64,000 nucleotides of DNA from Lentimonas sp002292345 (GTDB lineage: Bacteria > Verrucomicrobiota > Verrucomicrobiia > Opitutales > Coraliomargaritaceae): contig CAXLMP010000005.1 in assembly GCA_964187655.1 (NCBI GenBank), forward strand, positions 55,828 to 119,827, given 5' to 3'. Each line of letters starts with the position of its first letter. The stretch's first letter is position 1. The position numbers and the translations under genes are program-made. The notes beneath the pieces are model-generated. The model was not told where the DNA came from, made no database searches, and saw only the letters and a program-made list of their open reading frames with translations. Shown in pieces: positions 36,144 through 46,220 of the stretch.

Positions 36144-37691
36144 CTAGTGCTTGAAATGGCGCTTACCGGTAAAGACCATGACCATGTCGCGCTCGTCGGC
36201 GGCGGCGATCACTTCATCGTCGCGCACAGAACCTCCGGGTTGAATCGCTCCTTTCGCTCCTGCTTCAGCGGCGGCGATCAGGCCGTCAGCAAATGGAAAG
36301 AACGCATCGGACGCGACCACTGAACCGTCGAGTGATAAACCTGCTTCGCCAGCTTTCCAGACTGCGATCTTGGAGCTATCAACGCGGGACATTTGCCCCG
36401 CACCTACGCCGAGGGTACGTTCGCAACCTGCATAAACGATGGCGTTGGACTTTACGTGCTTCACCACATTCCAACCGAAGATCATGGCGCGCATTTCTTC
36501 AGCAGTGGGTTGGCGCTTGGAAACGATCTTCCAGTCACTCGGGCGATCTGGCATCGTATCTCGATCCTGAATCAACACGCCGCCAACAACGGAACGCATC
36601 TCCTGCAAGGAATCCGCAGGCAATGTGCCTTTTACCGTCATCAGACGCAGATTCTTCTTCTTACCAAAGATTTCACGGGCAGCTGGTGTAAAGTCTGGAG
36701 CGATGATCACTTCGCAGAAAATCTTAGCGATAATCGCCGCGAGATCCGCATCCATAGTCTGATTGACCACGATGATGCCACCGAACGGTGCTTGTTGATC
36801 TGTGACAAATGCCTGCTCCCATGCTTCAACCAGGGTATCCGCACTAGCGACGCCGCAAGGATTGGTGTGCTTGAGAATCGCAACTGTCGGCTTTTGAAAT
36901 TCGCCGATCAAATAAGTCGCCGCAGTAATATCGATAATATTGTTAAAGCTAAGCTCCTTGCCTTGCAGTTGCTCGAAGCAATCAAAGAAGCTGCCATAGA
37001 GAGCGGCCTTCTGATGCGGGTTCTCGCCGTAGCGAAGGCTCTTTACTTGAGGAAGCTGGATGTCCAACTCGGGCGGGATGCCAGAAATATCGCCAAGATT
37101 CGGCTCGTTAACCTGGCCTTCGAGGTATTTAGCAATTGCACCGTCATAAGCCGATGTGCGCTGAAATACCTTCAGGGCAAGTTCACGGCGCAAGTTGATG
37201 AGCGCAGCATCGTCGCCCATCGCAGCGAGCACGCGGTCGTAGTCGGCAGCATCGACAACAACAGAGACCGATGCATGATTTTTCGCTGCAGAGCGAAGCA
37301 TCGATGGGCCACCGATGTCGATATTCTCGATCGCAAGTTCGAAGGTAACGTCTGGCTTAGCAACGGTTGCTTCGAACGGATACAGGTTGACCACTACCAG
37401 ATCGATCATGTCGATACCGTGCTCGGCAGCAGCAGCCATGTGGTCTGGCTTGTCACGACGAGCGAGGAGACCACCGTGGATTTTCGGGTGCAGCGTCTTG
37501 ACGCGGCCTTCCATCATTTCAGGGAAGCCAGTGTAATCACTGACTTCAGTGACCGGAATACCCTCTTTTTCAAGGAGCTTGGCAGTGCCGCCGGTCGAGA
37601 GCAGACGATAGCTATGCTGCTCGACGAGTGCTTTAGCGAAGGGCACGAGGCCGGATTTATCGCTGACAGAGAGAAGTGCGGTTCTTTGCAT
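36144..37691 (-). CDS. purH: Bifunctional AICAR formyltransferase/IMP cyclohydrolase
   Basis: Performs the last two steps of IMP synthesis: formylation of AICAR with 10-formyl-THF, then ring closure. Seen: N-terminal cyclohydrolase domain LLSVSDKSGLVPFAKAL, STGGTAKLL, HPKIHGGLLARR and NLYPFEATV, then the transformylase motifs LRYGENPHQKAALY, ILKHTNPCG and DAFFPFADGL, ending SVRDDEVIAAAD. 515 residues, normal. Single gene, ended by a strong terminator. Confidence 0.98.
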   Translation of the reverse strand: MQRTALLSVSDKSGLVPFAKALVEQHSYRLLSTGGTAKLLEKEGIPVTEVSDYTGFPEMMEGRVKTLHPKIHGGLLARRDKPDHMAAAAEHGIDMIDLVVVNLYPFEATVAKPDVTFELAIENIDIGGPSMLRSAAKNHASVSVVVDAADYDRVLAAMGDDAALINLRRELALKVFQRTSAYDGAIAKYLEGQVNEPNLGDISGIPPELDIQLPQVKSLRYGENPHQKAALYGSFFDCFEQLQGKELSFNNIIDITAATYLIGEFQKPTVAILKHTNPCGVASADTLVEAWEQAFVTDQQAPFGGIIVVNQTMDADLAAIIAKIFCEVIIAPDFTPAAREIFGKKKNLRLMTVKGTLPADSLQEMRSVVGGVLIQDRDTMPDRPSDWKIVSKRQPTAEEMRAMIFGWNVVKHVKSNAIVYAGCERTLGVGAGQMSRVDSSKIAVWKAGEAGLSLDGSVVASDAFFPFADGLIAAAEAGAKGAIQPGGSVRDDEVIAAADERDMVMVFTGKRHFKH

Positions 37692-37799
37692 AAGTGGAGT
37701 GAGTTAACTTTATATAGAAAGTGAAGTGCGGCATTAAAACGGCTACTGATAGTGCGCCAAGTCTTGAATTCTGTTTAAGTGTAAATAACGTAGATACTA

Positions 37800-38315
37800 A
37801 TGAATCAAAAAACCATCTCACCTAGCGAACTGCCACGACTCTTTATCAATCAGAGCACGGTCATCGACGTGCGCACGCCTGGCGAGTTCAACGCAGCCCA
37901 TGTCAATGGGGCACAGCTTCAACCTCTGGACCAGCTTGATGCCACTTCATTTTGCGAGACGTATGGTACGGAAAATCCGGTCTATTTACTATGCCAAAGT
38001 GGCAAACGCGCCACTGTGGCAGCTGAAAGGCTAATTAGCGCAGGCCATAAGGACGTATTCGTGGTGGAAGGCGGCACTCTTGCGGCAATCGACGCAGGGC
38101 TCGATATTAATTATGGCAAGGGAGCCATTTCAATTGAGCGACAGGTTCGCATCGCAGCGGGACTGCTCGTGTTATGCGGCACGCTCGCAGGGGTATTTCT
38201 CCACTCCGCTTTTTTGATAGTGCCAGGCTTCGTCGGCGCAGGACTGGCCTTTGCGGGCATAACTAACACTTGCGGCATGGCAATGGTATTAGGTAAATGC
38301 CCTTGGAATCAATAG
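37800..38315 (+). CDS. Rhodanese-domain protein with DUF2892 membrane tail
   Basis: A sulfurtransferase-like protein of 171 residues. Seen: an N-terminal rhodanese domain with VIDVRTPGEFNAAHVNGA and the active-site loop LLCQSGKRA (Cys). Two C-terminal hydrophobic helices follow (ERQVRIAAGLLVLCG and later), the DUF2892 type, with conserved CGMAMVLGKCPWN at the end. It probably sits at the inner membrane with the rhodanese domain in the cytoplasm. The sulfur acceptor is unknown. Confidence 0.9.
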   Translation: MNQKTISPSELPRLFINQSTVIDVRTPGEFNAAHVNGAQLQPLDQLDATSFCETYGTENPVYLLCQSGKRATVAAERLISAGHKDVFVVEGGTLAAIDAGLDINYGKGAISIERQVRIAAGLLVLCGTLAGVFLHSAFLIVPGFVGAGLAFAGITNTCGMAMVLGKCPWNQ

Positions 38316-38432
38316 TTCGGCAGATATTAAAAATTTATGCAATCAACGTGAATTGATACAAAAAAATCACCTACGGATTAAAATTCGCTCGCGAAGCACT
38401 GAATTTCATTCATCTCTATTTGAGCGGTTGTC

Positions 38433-40058
38433 GTGACCACCCTGACTGTGACTAATGAAATCAAACTCTTCGCCAACCTCTGCATCAAGCAGGGTATCCT
38501 GAGCACGCAAGACTGCCAGAGACTAAGCCACACGCTGAAGGCAGATTCAGAACTATTGGACTTTGCTCAAACCATCCTAGAAGAAGGCCGCGAGGATGAA
38601 TTCGAGCAAATACAAGCACTCCTCCATCAGGCGGAGGAAATGACGCGTGAAGGCAAAATTCCCGGCTCCAACCCTTTTAAACTTAGCGAGTCAACACCAG
38701 TAGATGCATCTGCCAAGGTACGGCCAAAAATCAAGCTGCCCTCGAAGAACAAAGACTCGTCTCAGCCTCAGCCTACAGAGAGTGCTGCACAGCCATCGAT
38801 TACAGCATCGCCGCCAAAATCGCCACCGCGAGACCCCGACCTCCAATCACAAGCCACAGAACAGGCAATCGAAAACGTGATCGATGTAGACGAGGTCTAT
38901 CCGACATGGCTTGAACCGTCGCGCCTTGAGGACATTAATGACAGCGAAGCGAAACAAGCACTCATCGCACTCCTGCTCATCGCCGCACACGAAGGAGCCA
39001 GCGATCTCCACATCTGCGCAGATAGTCGTATCTTTGTGCGCGAAAACCGTGCGGTCGCTTACAAATCTACAGGCATCGTTTCTGCAAAGGTCGCACGCGC
39101 ACTGAATCTATCTATCCTGTCCGACGAACAAGCCAATTACTTTAACGACAAGAAAGATCTCGATTTCGCACTTCCTTTTAGTTCAGGCCAGCGCTTCCGC
39201 GTGAACCTGATGCAGCACAAAGAAGGCATTGCAGGCACCTACCGCATCGTTCCCGCAAAAACACCAAGCCTTGAAGAATTGGGCTTCCCGAACGCCGATC
39301 GGCTCAAAGAGCTACTAGCATTTCACAACGGTCTGATTCTCGTCACAGGTCCTGTCGGATCTGGCAAGACTACCACCTTAGCCGCCTTGATCGAAATATT
39401 AAATCAGACCCGTGAGGATCATATTATCACGGTTGAAGAACCGATTGAAGTGATTCAGCAATCCAATCTCTGCCAAATAACACAGCGAGGCGTTGGCTCA
39501 CATACAAAGACGTATAAGAGCGCACTCAAAGGCGCGCTACGCCAAGACCCTGACATCATCATCATCGGCGAGATGCGCGACTTAGAAACGATCGAGATGG
39601 CGATCAGCGCTTCTGAAACTGGACACTTGGTGATCGCAACAATGCACACCAGTGATGCATCGACGACACTCAACCGTCTCCTCGATGTGTTCCCCCCAGC
39701 GCAGCAGACACAGATCAGATCGATGGTAGCCGAGAGTCTACGTGGAATTGTCTGCCAGCGACTAATGCCTAATAAAAAAGGCGGCCTTACTCTGGCAAGT
39801 GAACTACTTCTGCAAAATATGGCGGTTGCCACTTTGATTCGCGATGGAAAAATCCAAGCGCTGGGCAATGTCATGGAAACTGGACGCAGTGCGGGCATGG
39901 TTCAAATGGATTACTCAGTTTTAGAGCTCTGGCAGAATGGAATCATCGATGACGATATCGCACTGGCAAATATCCGCAACCGTATGCTACATCAGCAAAT
40001 ACGCGACCACCGAGCGACCGAAGCCGTATCGACCTCCACGAATGATACCGAACAATAA
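38433..40058 (+). CDS. pilT: PilT-type ATPase with long N-terminal extension
   Basis: Hexameric secretion/twitching ATPase of the PilT family, powering pilus retraction. Seen: residues 1-150 form a family-specific helical and then Ser/Pro/Gln-rich disordered region. The core follows, with Walker A GPVGSGKTTT, Asp box ITVEEPIEV, Walker B DIIIIGEMRDLETI, His box MHTSDASTT and a PilT-like end ATLIRDGK. The start is GTG. Length 541 versus ~350 for PilT because of the extension. A second PilT-like gene follows after 30 bases. No pilin, pilB or pilC gene is in the window. Confidence 0.92.
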   Translation: MTTLTVTNEIKLFANLCIKQGILSTQDCQRLSHTLKADSELLDFAQTILEEGREDEFEQIQALLHQAEEMTREGKIPGSNPFKLSESTPVDASAKVRPKIKLPSKNKDSSQPQPTESAAQPSITASPPKSPPRDPDLQSQATEQAIENVIDVDEVYPTWLEPSRLEDINDSEAKQALIALLLIAAHEGASDLHICADSRIFVRENRAVAYKSTGIVSAKVARALNLSILSDEQANYFNDKKDLDFALPFSSGQRFRVNLMQHKEGIAGTYRIVPAKTPSLEELGFPNADRLKELLAFHNGLILVTGPVGSGKTTTLAALIEILNQTREDHIITVEEPIEVIQQSNLCQITQRGVGSHTKTYKSALKGALRQDPDIIIIGEMRDLETIEMAISASETGHLVIATMHTSDASTTLNRLLDVFPPAQQTQIRSMVAESLRGIVCQRLMPNKKGGLTLASELLLQNMAVATLIRDGKIQALGNVMETGRSAGMVQMDYSVLELWQNGIIDDDIALANIRNRMLHQQIRDHRATEAVSTSTNDTEQ

Positions 40059-40088
40059 ATAGAGACCACCCAATACGCATTTTATACC

Positions 40089-41186
40089 ATGGCCTCACTC
40101 GACACCTACCTACAACAGATGCTAGAGAATGACGGCTCTGATCTGCACCTATCGGTCGGATCCGTCCCAAAAATTCGCGGCTCTGGGCGTATCTCTGCAC
40201 TCAGCGATGAAATCATCACTGCTGATAAAATGTCGGCGCTGCTGCAAAGCGTCACACCACCCGAGCGTTGGAAAGATTACCTACTTAACCACGACCTAGA
40301 TCTCGCCTACGAGATATCTGGACTCGCCCGATTCCGCGGTAGTTTTTTCTACAACCACTGGGGGCAAGCAGCTGTCTTTCGGCAAATCCCCGCAGAAATT
40401 CTCTCCTTCGATACCCTCAAACTGCCCGAAGTCCTCAAGGACGTGTGCCAGTATAAGGAAGGCCTCGTATTAGTCACTGGCCCGACTGGCAGTGGTAAGT
40501 CCACGACGCTTGCGGCAATGATGGACTACATTAACGAGAATTTTCAGAAGCATATCATTACCGTCGAAGATCCCATCGAGTTTGTGCACCTAAAAAAGAA
40601 GAGCGTTATCGTCCACCGCGAAGTTGGTGAACATAGTCACTCTTTTTCTAATGCACTGCGCGGAGCAATGCGCGCCGATCCAGACATCGTTCTAGTCGGT
40701 GAAATGCGCGAATTAGAGACGATTAAACTCGCTCTGGGTTGCGCATCGATGGGCATGCTGGTGTTCGGCACACTACATACCAATAACGCCCCCAAGACAA
40801 TCGACCGTATTATCGACGCCTTTCCTGCCGATGAACAGGCGCAGATTCGCGTGCTGCTCGCAGGTTGCCTTACCTGTATCGTCTCTCAATTGCTTTGTAA
40901 AAAGATACCATCCGGGCGCGTCGCCGTACACGAAATCCTCCTACAGCACGATGCCCTCCCTAATACCATTCGTACCGGAAGAACCAGTGAGGTACGTGGC
41001 ATCATCGAAAGTAGCCGTGCGCAAGGCATGATGCTGATGGATTCCTCAATCGCGATACAACTGGAAGCTGGCAATATCTCACCCGAAGAGGCCTACATGA
41101 AAGCCGCCAACAAAGATGCATTCAAAAAGTTCCTACCGACACACGACGATTTGGGCGGGGATCTAGTCGAAGACGACTCCAACTGA
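40089..41186 (+). CDS. PilT/PilU-type twitching motility ATPase
   Basis: 365 residues, standard PilT length. Seen: N-terminal GSDLHLSVG, Walker A GPTGSGKSTT, Asp box ITVEDPIEFVH, Walker B DIVLVGEMRELETI, His box LHTNNAPKT and TIRTGR near the end. All motor motifs are present. It sits 30 bases downstream of the longer PilT-type gene and is probably co-transcribed, like pilT-pilU pairs in which the second enzyme assists retraction. Calling it PilU is inference. Confidence 0.92.
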   Translation: MASLDTYLQQMLENDGSDLHLSVGSVPKIRGSGRISALSDEIITADKMSALLQSVTPPERWKDYLLNHDLDLAYEISGLARFRGSFFYNHWGQAAVFRQIPAEILSFDTLKLPEVLKDVCQYKEGLVLVTGPTGSGKSTTLAAMMDYINENFQKHIITVEDPIEFVHLKKKSVIVHREVGEHSHSFSNALRGAMRADPDIVLVGEMRELETIKLALGCASMGMLVFGTLHTNNAPKTIDRIIDAFPADEQAQIRVLLAGCLTCIVSQLLCKKIPSGRVAVHEILLQHDALPNTIRTGRTSEVRGIIESSRAQGMMLMDSSIAIQLEAGNISPEEAYMKAANKDAFKKFLPTHDDLGGDLVEDDSN

Positions 41187-41401
41187 GCATAGCCGATCGG
41201 AATGCGAATTCCTCATTTCCTAAATAGCATTAGGCGTCGAATGAAACGTTCCACAGAAGCATTGAAACACTCGCTTATCACTCGATCGAGAAACAAATAG
41301 ACAGCAGAAGCTACTAATATACTGACGGTGCGCAGTTGTTTAGATCAACCTTATTTGCTCCAGCATCTCTGGCAGATATCGATTCTAATTACACTAAAAG
41401 A

Positions 41402-42547
41402 TCAGCGAAGTTGCCATTTATAATGCATTGACGAAAGCATTTCACTGCCCTCCTTCGTCACACGCACGACATCTTCAATGCGACAACCACCGATCTCCGG
41501 ATAATATAATCCAGGTTCAATCGTAATCACTTGGCCCTTACGTAAACGTCCAGCAGTCGGTGAAACACGCGGTGCCTCATGCACCTCTAATCCAAGGCCA
41601 TGCCCAGTCGAATGTATGAATCCAACAAAGCCTTCGCCACGACGCTCAGTAAAAAATCCGCGATCTTCAAATAGCTGAGAGGCGGCGGCGTGCACCGTCG
41701 CGCCGCTGATGCCTGCCTTCACTTTTGCCAAGGCCGCGAGTTGCGCATCACGCACAGCACCGACCAGTGCTCGCTGTGCATCATTCGGGCGACCTTTCAA
41801 AAAAGTACGTGTCATATCACCATAATATCCAGTCTTTTGCACACGCGGAAACACATCGACGATAATTAATTCGTTCGACTTAAGCGGCCCGTACCCGCCT
41901 TCGTGAGGATCACAGCCCTGCTTACCGCCAGCCACAATCGTATTTTGCGCCACTGCACCTTTAGACAGGCAACTCTGGTCAATCATCATGCGCAGCCACT
42001 CGGAAGTGAGCGTGCGCCCTTCGTATTTAAGGCAATTACCGACAATCTTCGATGCCCGCAACACTCTCTCTGCCGTGCGAATACCCGCCGCACTCGCGGC
42101 ATTACCCTGTCGCACTGCCTTGGCCTCAACATCGCTCTTCAACTCACGAGCTGGAAAAAACGGATCTGCACCGACTCGTACCTGCATGCCCGCAGCTAAC
42201 AACTTGGCAAAATACACTGACGGAAAATTTTCAGGCACCTCTATTTCACGCGCCTTGTTCAACTTTGCAAAATAGCGCATGATCTCCGTAGGACCTACCT
42301 CCAAGAGTTCCATCCGCAGTGCCTTTGCAACCTGCCTCTGTACAGTCTCCAGCAACAACACTTCATCACAATCCGATTGTGCACTGACTCGGCTATACTC
42401 TAAACGATTGACCACCGCAGTCGAGCGCCCCCCGACTATGAAGCACAAGAAGGGGTCTGGAACAAAGATTTTTGTCAGGTAAAAAATATCGGCTGACTGT
42501 TCGGATCCAGCATAGAGAATACGGATAACTGAGGATTTACTTTTCAT
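41402..42547 (-). CDS. M24 family Xaa-Pro aminopeptidase
   Basis: Cleaves the residue before proline; cytosolic, Mn/Co-dependent. Seen: a creatinase-like N-terminal domain (about 1-150), then the pita-bread catalytic domain with ligands in IIVDVFP and GDMTRTF (two Asp), STGHGLGLEVHEAP (His) and TIEPGLYYP and CRIEDVV (two Glu). 381 residues, normal. Single gene, divergent from the DUF192 gene. Confidence 0.92.
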   Translation of the reverse strand: MKSKSSVIRILYAGSEQSADIFYLTKIFVPDPFLCFIVGGRSTAVVNRLEYSRVSAQSDCDEVLLLETVQRQVAKALRMELLEVGPTEIMRYFAKLNKAREIEVPENFPSVYFAKLLAAGMQVRVGADPFFPARELKSDVEAKAVRQGNAASAAGIRTAERVLRASKIVGNCLKYEGRTLTSEWLRMMIDQSCLSKGAVAQNTIVAGGKQGCDPHEGGYGPLKSNELIIVDVFPRVQKTGYYGDMTRTFLKGRPNDAQRALVGAVRDAQLAALAKVKAGISGATVHAAASQLFEDRGFFTERRGEGFVGFIHSTGHGLGLEVHEAPRVSPTAGRLRKGQVITIEPGLYYPEIGGCRIEDVVRVTKEGSEMLSSMHYKWQLR

Positions 42548-42620
42548 TACAAATGGTTGCGTTATAACTCTTCTTTATTCGAACTGATCTGTCACGCTTC
42601 GACTTAATAATCGAGTACCT

Positions 42621-43142
42621 ATGATATTGCCCTACCGCTTACCATTTACACTGGCTCTTTTTCTGCTGTTCATTGGCTGTGCCCCACAAGAGCCGGTGAG
42701 CGCGCCTGAATCCAGCGACATCTATTTTCCGATTTCAATCGCGGGCAAGACCCTGCAACTGCAACTCGCACTTACTCAAAGCGAGCAAAGCAAAGGCCTG
42801 ATGCACCGGAACTCAATGCCCACTGATCACGGCATGCTGTTTTTATTTAAGCAGCCTGCACCACGTTCCTTCTGGATGCGTAACACCCTCATCCCTCTGG
42901 ATCTAGGCTATTTTGATACCAGCGGACGTTTGCTCGAGATACATGCACTCTACCCTTACGATGAAAATGGCGTGTCCTCGCGCAGCCAAGAAGTACTCAT
43001 CGCGATTGAAACCAACCGCGGCTGGTTTGCTCGTAACAAAATAGTTACTGGCGCTCAGATTGATCTGGAAGCATTATCTCTATCTCTGAGTCGTCGTGGC
43101 AAATTGCTAAACAACTACCCAATTCAGACCTCGCTCAAATAA
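42621..43142 (+). CDS. DUF192 lipoprotein
   Basis: A 173-residue exported protein of the DUF192 family (function unknown; structurally a small beta-barrel). Seen: signal with lipobox FIGC (Cys20), then ALTQSEQSKGLMHRNSMP, HGMLFLFKQPAPRSFWMRNTLIPLDL, and YPYDENGVSSRSQ, all typical of the family. It is followed 34 bases later by the TMTC-like gene. Confidence 0.9.
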   Translation: MILPYRLPFTLALFLLFIGCAPQEPVSAPESSDIYFPISIAGKTLQLQLALTQSEQSKGLMHRNSMPTDHGMLFLFKQPAPRSFWMRNTLIPLDLGYFDTSGRLLEIHALYPYDENGVSSRSQEVLIAIETNRGWFARNKIVTGAQIDLEALSLSLSRRGKLLNNYPIQTSLK

Positions 43143-43176
43143 TGTCACAGGCTCACAAAGCAGAATCGTACACACG

Positions 43177-44772
43177 ATGAATAGAATTGTCTCCCCTTCT
43201 AAATCAAAGCCGGGTAAACCCAATAAGCGACGTAAGCGAAGCACCGCCGTCGCACCGCCGCGCGCTAGCCTGCGTGCCTATTTTGCGCTCATTGTCTTAG
43301 TCAGCTTGGTATTCAGTCCACTGCTGATATCGGATGTGCTTTGGTCTGATTTCGATTCCATCGAACGCAGCGCCTTTCAATCGATGGACTGCTGGCAACA
43401 AGCATGGACGCTCGACAGCATTCGCCAAAACAACCCGATTGCTATTAGCAGTTATTTTTTTGAACAAACTATCCCACTGCCCACCGCAACAGTTCACCGA
43501 GGCATCAACATTCTATTGCATTTGTTTGCGGCGATGCTGCTCCTAAAAAACCTAGAGTTGCTTAAATTCCCTGCCGCGTTTTCAGCCACCCTTATTTTCG
43601 CACTTCACCCAGCCACGATCCAGACACTCTTCTGGGCTGGTTACCGCACCGAGATCATCGCGTTGATCTTTATATTAAGTGCGCTTTACTTCGCTAGTCG
43701 CAATCGCAATGCGCGCGACTACATCGCCACGATTGCGCTCACGACGATCGCCTGCCTGATACACCCAGCCGCATTTTCCATACCAGTTATTCTCGCTCTT
43801 ACCATCCTCGTTAAAGAACGATCGCTACACGTAGAGTCCTTTAATCGGGTACTACCACTGCTCTGCCTTTGCCTCTTTTTAGGTGTGTGGATCAACGCGG
43901 GAAGCGCCCACATAGAGGGAGTTGATCCAGTCAGTTACACAGACCGAATCAATCACGCTGGGCAGAACATGGCTCACTTTACTCAGCAGGCACTCTTGCC
44001 CATAGACAACGCCCTCTTCCATCCATTCGACACAGACGCCAAATACAAATTCGGGACAGGGATGAACCTGCTGCCCTTTCTGCTGTTCGTTCCGTTTTTT
44101 ATCTTCACGGCTTATAATATCAAAAAAGTCTGGAGCCGTGCGATCCTGCTGGGGCTTTGCAGCTACCTAGCGCTCATTGTGTATGGCATCAGTCAGGATG
44201 GCTATTTTATTAACGGAGCCCTCGCGCACGAAGATCATCACCTATACGTCGCCCTACCGATGATTGTGACCTTAGTCATTACCGCGCTCGGACGTATCAT
44301 CTATAGTATGGGCATCGTAGGTAAAGAGTTATGGGTCATGTGCTGCTCATTGTTACTCCTAGTTGAAATCACCCTCAGTGCTGCGTTTGCTTATTCAATC
44401 GCGGAGCCTAACAAGATGTGGACCGGCATGTCAGAACGCTGGCCAAATGCATGGGAGCCGAAAGCCGCGCTTATCGATCGGATCGACTTTTCCAATAGCT
44501 CAGAAGACTCGATCTACACTAATAATCAGCTGATCACTATACTTCAAGATATCCTCGAAAAACGGCCAGATCTTGTCGAGAGGCGGAAGCAAATCGCACG
44601 TACCTTTGATGCCGCAGGACAGCGCAGCAACGCACTGCGTGAATACAAACGCATCCTGCGCGAAACGCGACCTGACAACGAATTCCTTGAGGAAGCCGCA
44701 CGCTTTCTCGATAAGGTCGGCCTTTCTTGGGACGCCACTAAAACAAGAGACCGTAAAAATAACACTCAATAA
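43177..44772 (+). CDS. Polytopic membrane protein, TMTC/GT-C-like
   Basis: 531 residues, related in plan to TMTC/GT-C membrane glycosyltransferases. Seen: a very basic N-terminus (KSKPGKPNKRRKR), about nine hydrophobic helices, an external acidic loop with SDFDSIERS after the first helix, IFALHPATIQTLFWAGYRTEII as found in TMTC-type proteins, and a C-terminal soluble helical tail (DLVERRKQIARTFDAAG, NALREYKRIL) of TPR type. Substrate and acceptor are unknown. Linked to the DUF192 gene by orientation only. Confidence 0.75.
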   Translation: MNRIVSPSKSKPGKPNKRRKRSTAVAPPRASLRAYFALIVLVSLVFSPLLISDVLWSDFDSIERSAFQSMDCWQQAWTLDSIRQNNPIAISSYFFEQTIPLPTATVHRGINILLHLFAAMLLLKNLELLKFPAAFSATLIFALHPATIQTLFWAGYRTEIIALIFILSALYFASRNRNARDYIATIALTTIACLIHPAAFSIPVILALTILVKERSLHVESFNRVLPLLCLCLFLGVWINAGSAHIEGVDPVSYTDRINHAGQNMAHFTQQALLPIDNALFHPFDTDAKYKFGTGMNLLPFLLFVPFFIFTAYNIKKVWSRAILLGLCSYLALIVYGISQDGYFINGALAHEDHHLYVALPMIVTLVITALGRIIYSMGIVGKELWVMCCSLLLLVEITLSAAFAYSIAEPNKMWTGMSERWPNAWEPKAALIDRIDFSNSSEDSIYTNNQLITILQDILEKRPDLVERRKQIARTFDAAGQRSNALREYKRILRETRPDNEFLEEAARFLDKVGLSWDATKTRDRKNNTQ

Positions 44773-44788
44773 TTACAACGCATCTACC

Positions 44789-44814
44789 CGCTGCGCTTTC
44801 TGAGCTTCGCAGCG
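44789..44814. terminator. Short GC hairpin after the TMTC-like gene
   Basis: CGCTGCG-N12-CGCAGCG, 7-bp arms, 17 bases beyond the stop codon. There is no U-run, so termination is uncertain. It separates the TMTC-like gene from the metY leader. Confidence 0.4.
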
Positions 44815-44840
44815 CATCTTGGCAGACCTACGACCTCCCC

Positions 44841-44881
44841 CAACTCTCAACTCGAACTCTCAACTTTCAACTTTCAACTTT
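44841..44881 (+). repeat. Heptamer-phased repeat directly upstream of metY
   Basis: Units CAACTCT, CAACTCG, AACTCT (one base short) and CAACTTT three times, ending 8 bases before the metY ATG. No Shine-Dalgarno sequence is present. The same 7-base phase recurs before oppD and nuoJ, and the unit TCAAC is shared with the oppD leader. Confidence 0.8.
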
Positions 44882-44889
44882 CCAAAGCT

Positions 44890-46203
44890 ATGACAGATAA
44901 GAAAGCACCCGCTCTCGGCACCCTCACCCTTCACGCAGGCCACACACCTGACGCAGAGACAGGCTCGCGCGCCGTCCCTATCTACCAGACAACCAGCTAC
45001 ATGTTTCGGGATACCGACCATGCTGCCAAACTCTTCGGCCTCGAAGAGCTTGGCTACATTTATACCCGTATAATGAACCCCACAACTGACGTGCTCGAGA
45101 AGCGAGTCGCCGCACTCGAAGGTGGTGTCGCAGGTCTCGCCCATGCCAGTGGTCAGGCAGCCATCACCAGCGCGATTCTCAACATCGCCGGCACAGGTGA
45201 CAACATCGTCTCGTCCGCGCAACTCTACGGTGGCACGTATACACTTTTTAAATACACCCTACCAAAGCTCGGCATCGAAGTACGCTTCGCCGACGCCGAA
45301 GATCCCTCCAGCTTCGAACCATTGATTGACGAGAAAACCAAAGCCATCTACGGCGACACTGTCGGCAACCCAAAGCTCAATATCTTCCCATTCGAGGAAG
45401 TCTCTGCTGTCGCCCGCGCAGCAAAGATCCCACTCATCATTGATAATACCGTCGCCTCGCCGATGATCTGTCGTCCGCTTGAGCACGGCGCGAACGTCGT
45501 CATCCACAGCCTCACTAAGTACATCGGAGGTCACGGCACCAGCATCGGTGGCATCGTCGTCGACGGCGGCAATTTCGATTGGGGCAGCGGCCGCTTTGCC
45601 GAGTTCACTGGGCCCGACGCGAGTTACCACGGCTTGGTGCATTGGGATGTGTTCAAATCCTTCGAACCAGCCGGCGGTGCCAACATCGCTTACATCATGA
45701 AAATGCGCCTACAGTGGCTACGCGACACCGGCAACTGCACTTCCCCGTTCAACTCATTCCTGCACATCCAAGGCCTCGAAACGCTCCATCTACGCATGGA
45801 GCGCCACTGCTCCAATGCACTCAAGGTCGCCCTATTCCTTGAAAGCCATGAAGCTGTGAGTTGGGTCAACTACCCAGGGCTAAGTAAAAGCGCGCACTAC
45901 GCCGCCGCTGAGAAATATTTCGACAACGAGCGCTTCGGTGGGCTCGTTGGCTTCGGTTTGAAAGGCGGCCTCGAAGCAGGACGCAAGTTCATCGACGGCC
46001 TCGAGCTCTTCAGTCACCTCGCCAACATCGGCGACGCCAAGTCGCTCGCGATCCACCCTGCCAGCACCACGCACCAACAGCTCACTGAGGAACAGCAACA
46101 ATCCACCGGCGTAACCGCCGACTTCGTACGCCTCTCAGTCGGCATCGAAGCCATCGAAGACCTGCTAGCCGATCTAGATCAAGCGCTGAAGGCGTCGTTC
46201 TAA
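44890..46203 (+). CDS. metY: O-acetylhomoserine sulfhydrylase (aminocarboxypropyltransferase)
   Basis: A PLP enzyme of the Cys/Met-metabolism family making homocysteine from O-acetylhomoserine and sulfide. Seen: LHAGHTPDAETGSRAVPIYQTTSY, YTRIMNPTTDVLEKRVAALEGG, the PLP-Lys motif SLTKYIGGHGTSIGG and STTHQQLTEEQQ. 437 residues, typical of MetY, longer than MetB/MetC. Genes for the same methionine cycle (metK, ahcY) occur about 37 kb away. Preceded by a heptamer repeat and followed by a terminator. Confidence 0.96.
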   Translation: MTDKKAPALGTLTLHAGHTPDAETGSRAVPIYQTTSYMFRDTDHAAKLFGLEELGYIYTRIMNPTTDVLEKRVAALEGGVAGLAHASGQAAITSAILNIAGTGDNIVSSAQLYGGTYTLFKYTLPKLGIEVRFADAEDPSSFEPLIDEKTKAIYGDTVGNPKLNIFPFEEVSAVARAAKIPLIIDNTVASPMICRPLEHGANVVIHSLTKYIGGHGTSIGGIVVDGGNFDWGSGRFAEFTGPDASYHGLVHWDVFKSFEPAGGANIAYIMKMRLQWLRDTGNCTSPFNSFLHIQGLETLHLRMERHCSNALKVALFLESHEAVSWVNYPGLSKSAHYAAAEKYFDNERFGGLVGFGLKGGLEAGRKFIDGLELFSHLANIGDAKSLAIHPASTTHQQLTEEQQQSTGVTADFVRLSVGIEAIEDLLADLDQALKASF

Positions 46204-46220
46204 GTATTAAATTGAAAACA

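Noticed and set aside
36393..37724. 443-residue plus-strand open frame opposite purH
   Set aside because: It is the antisense of an unmistakable purH and has no family resemblance; codon bias of purH explains the open frame.
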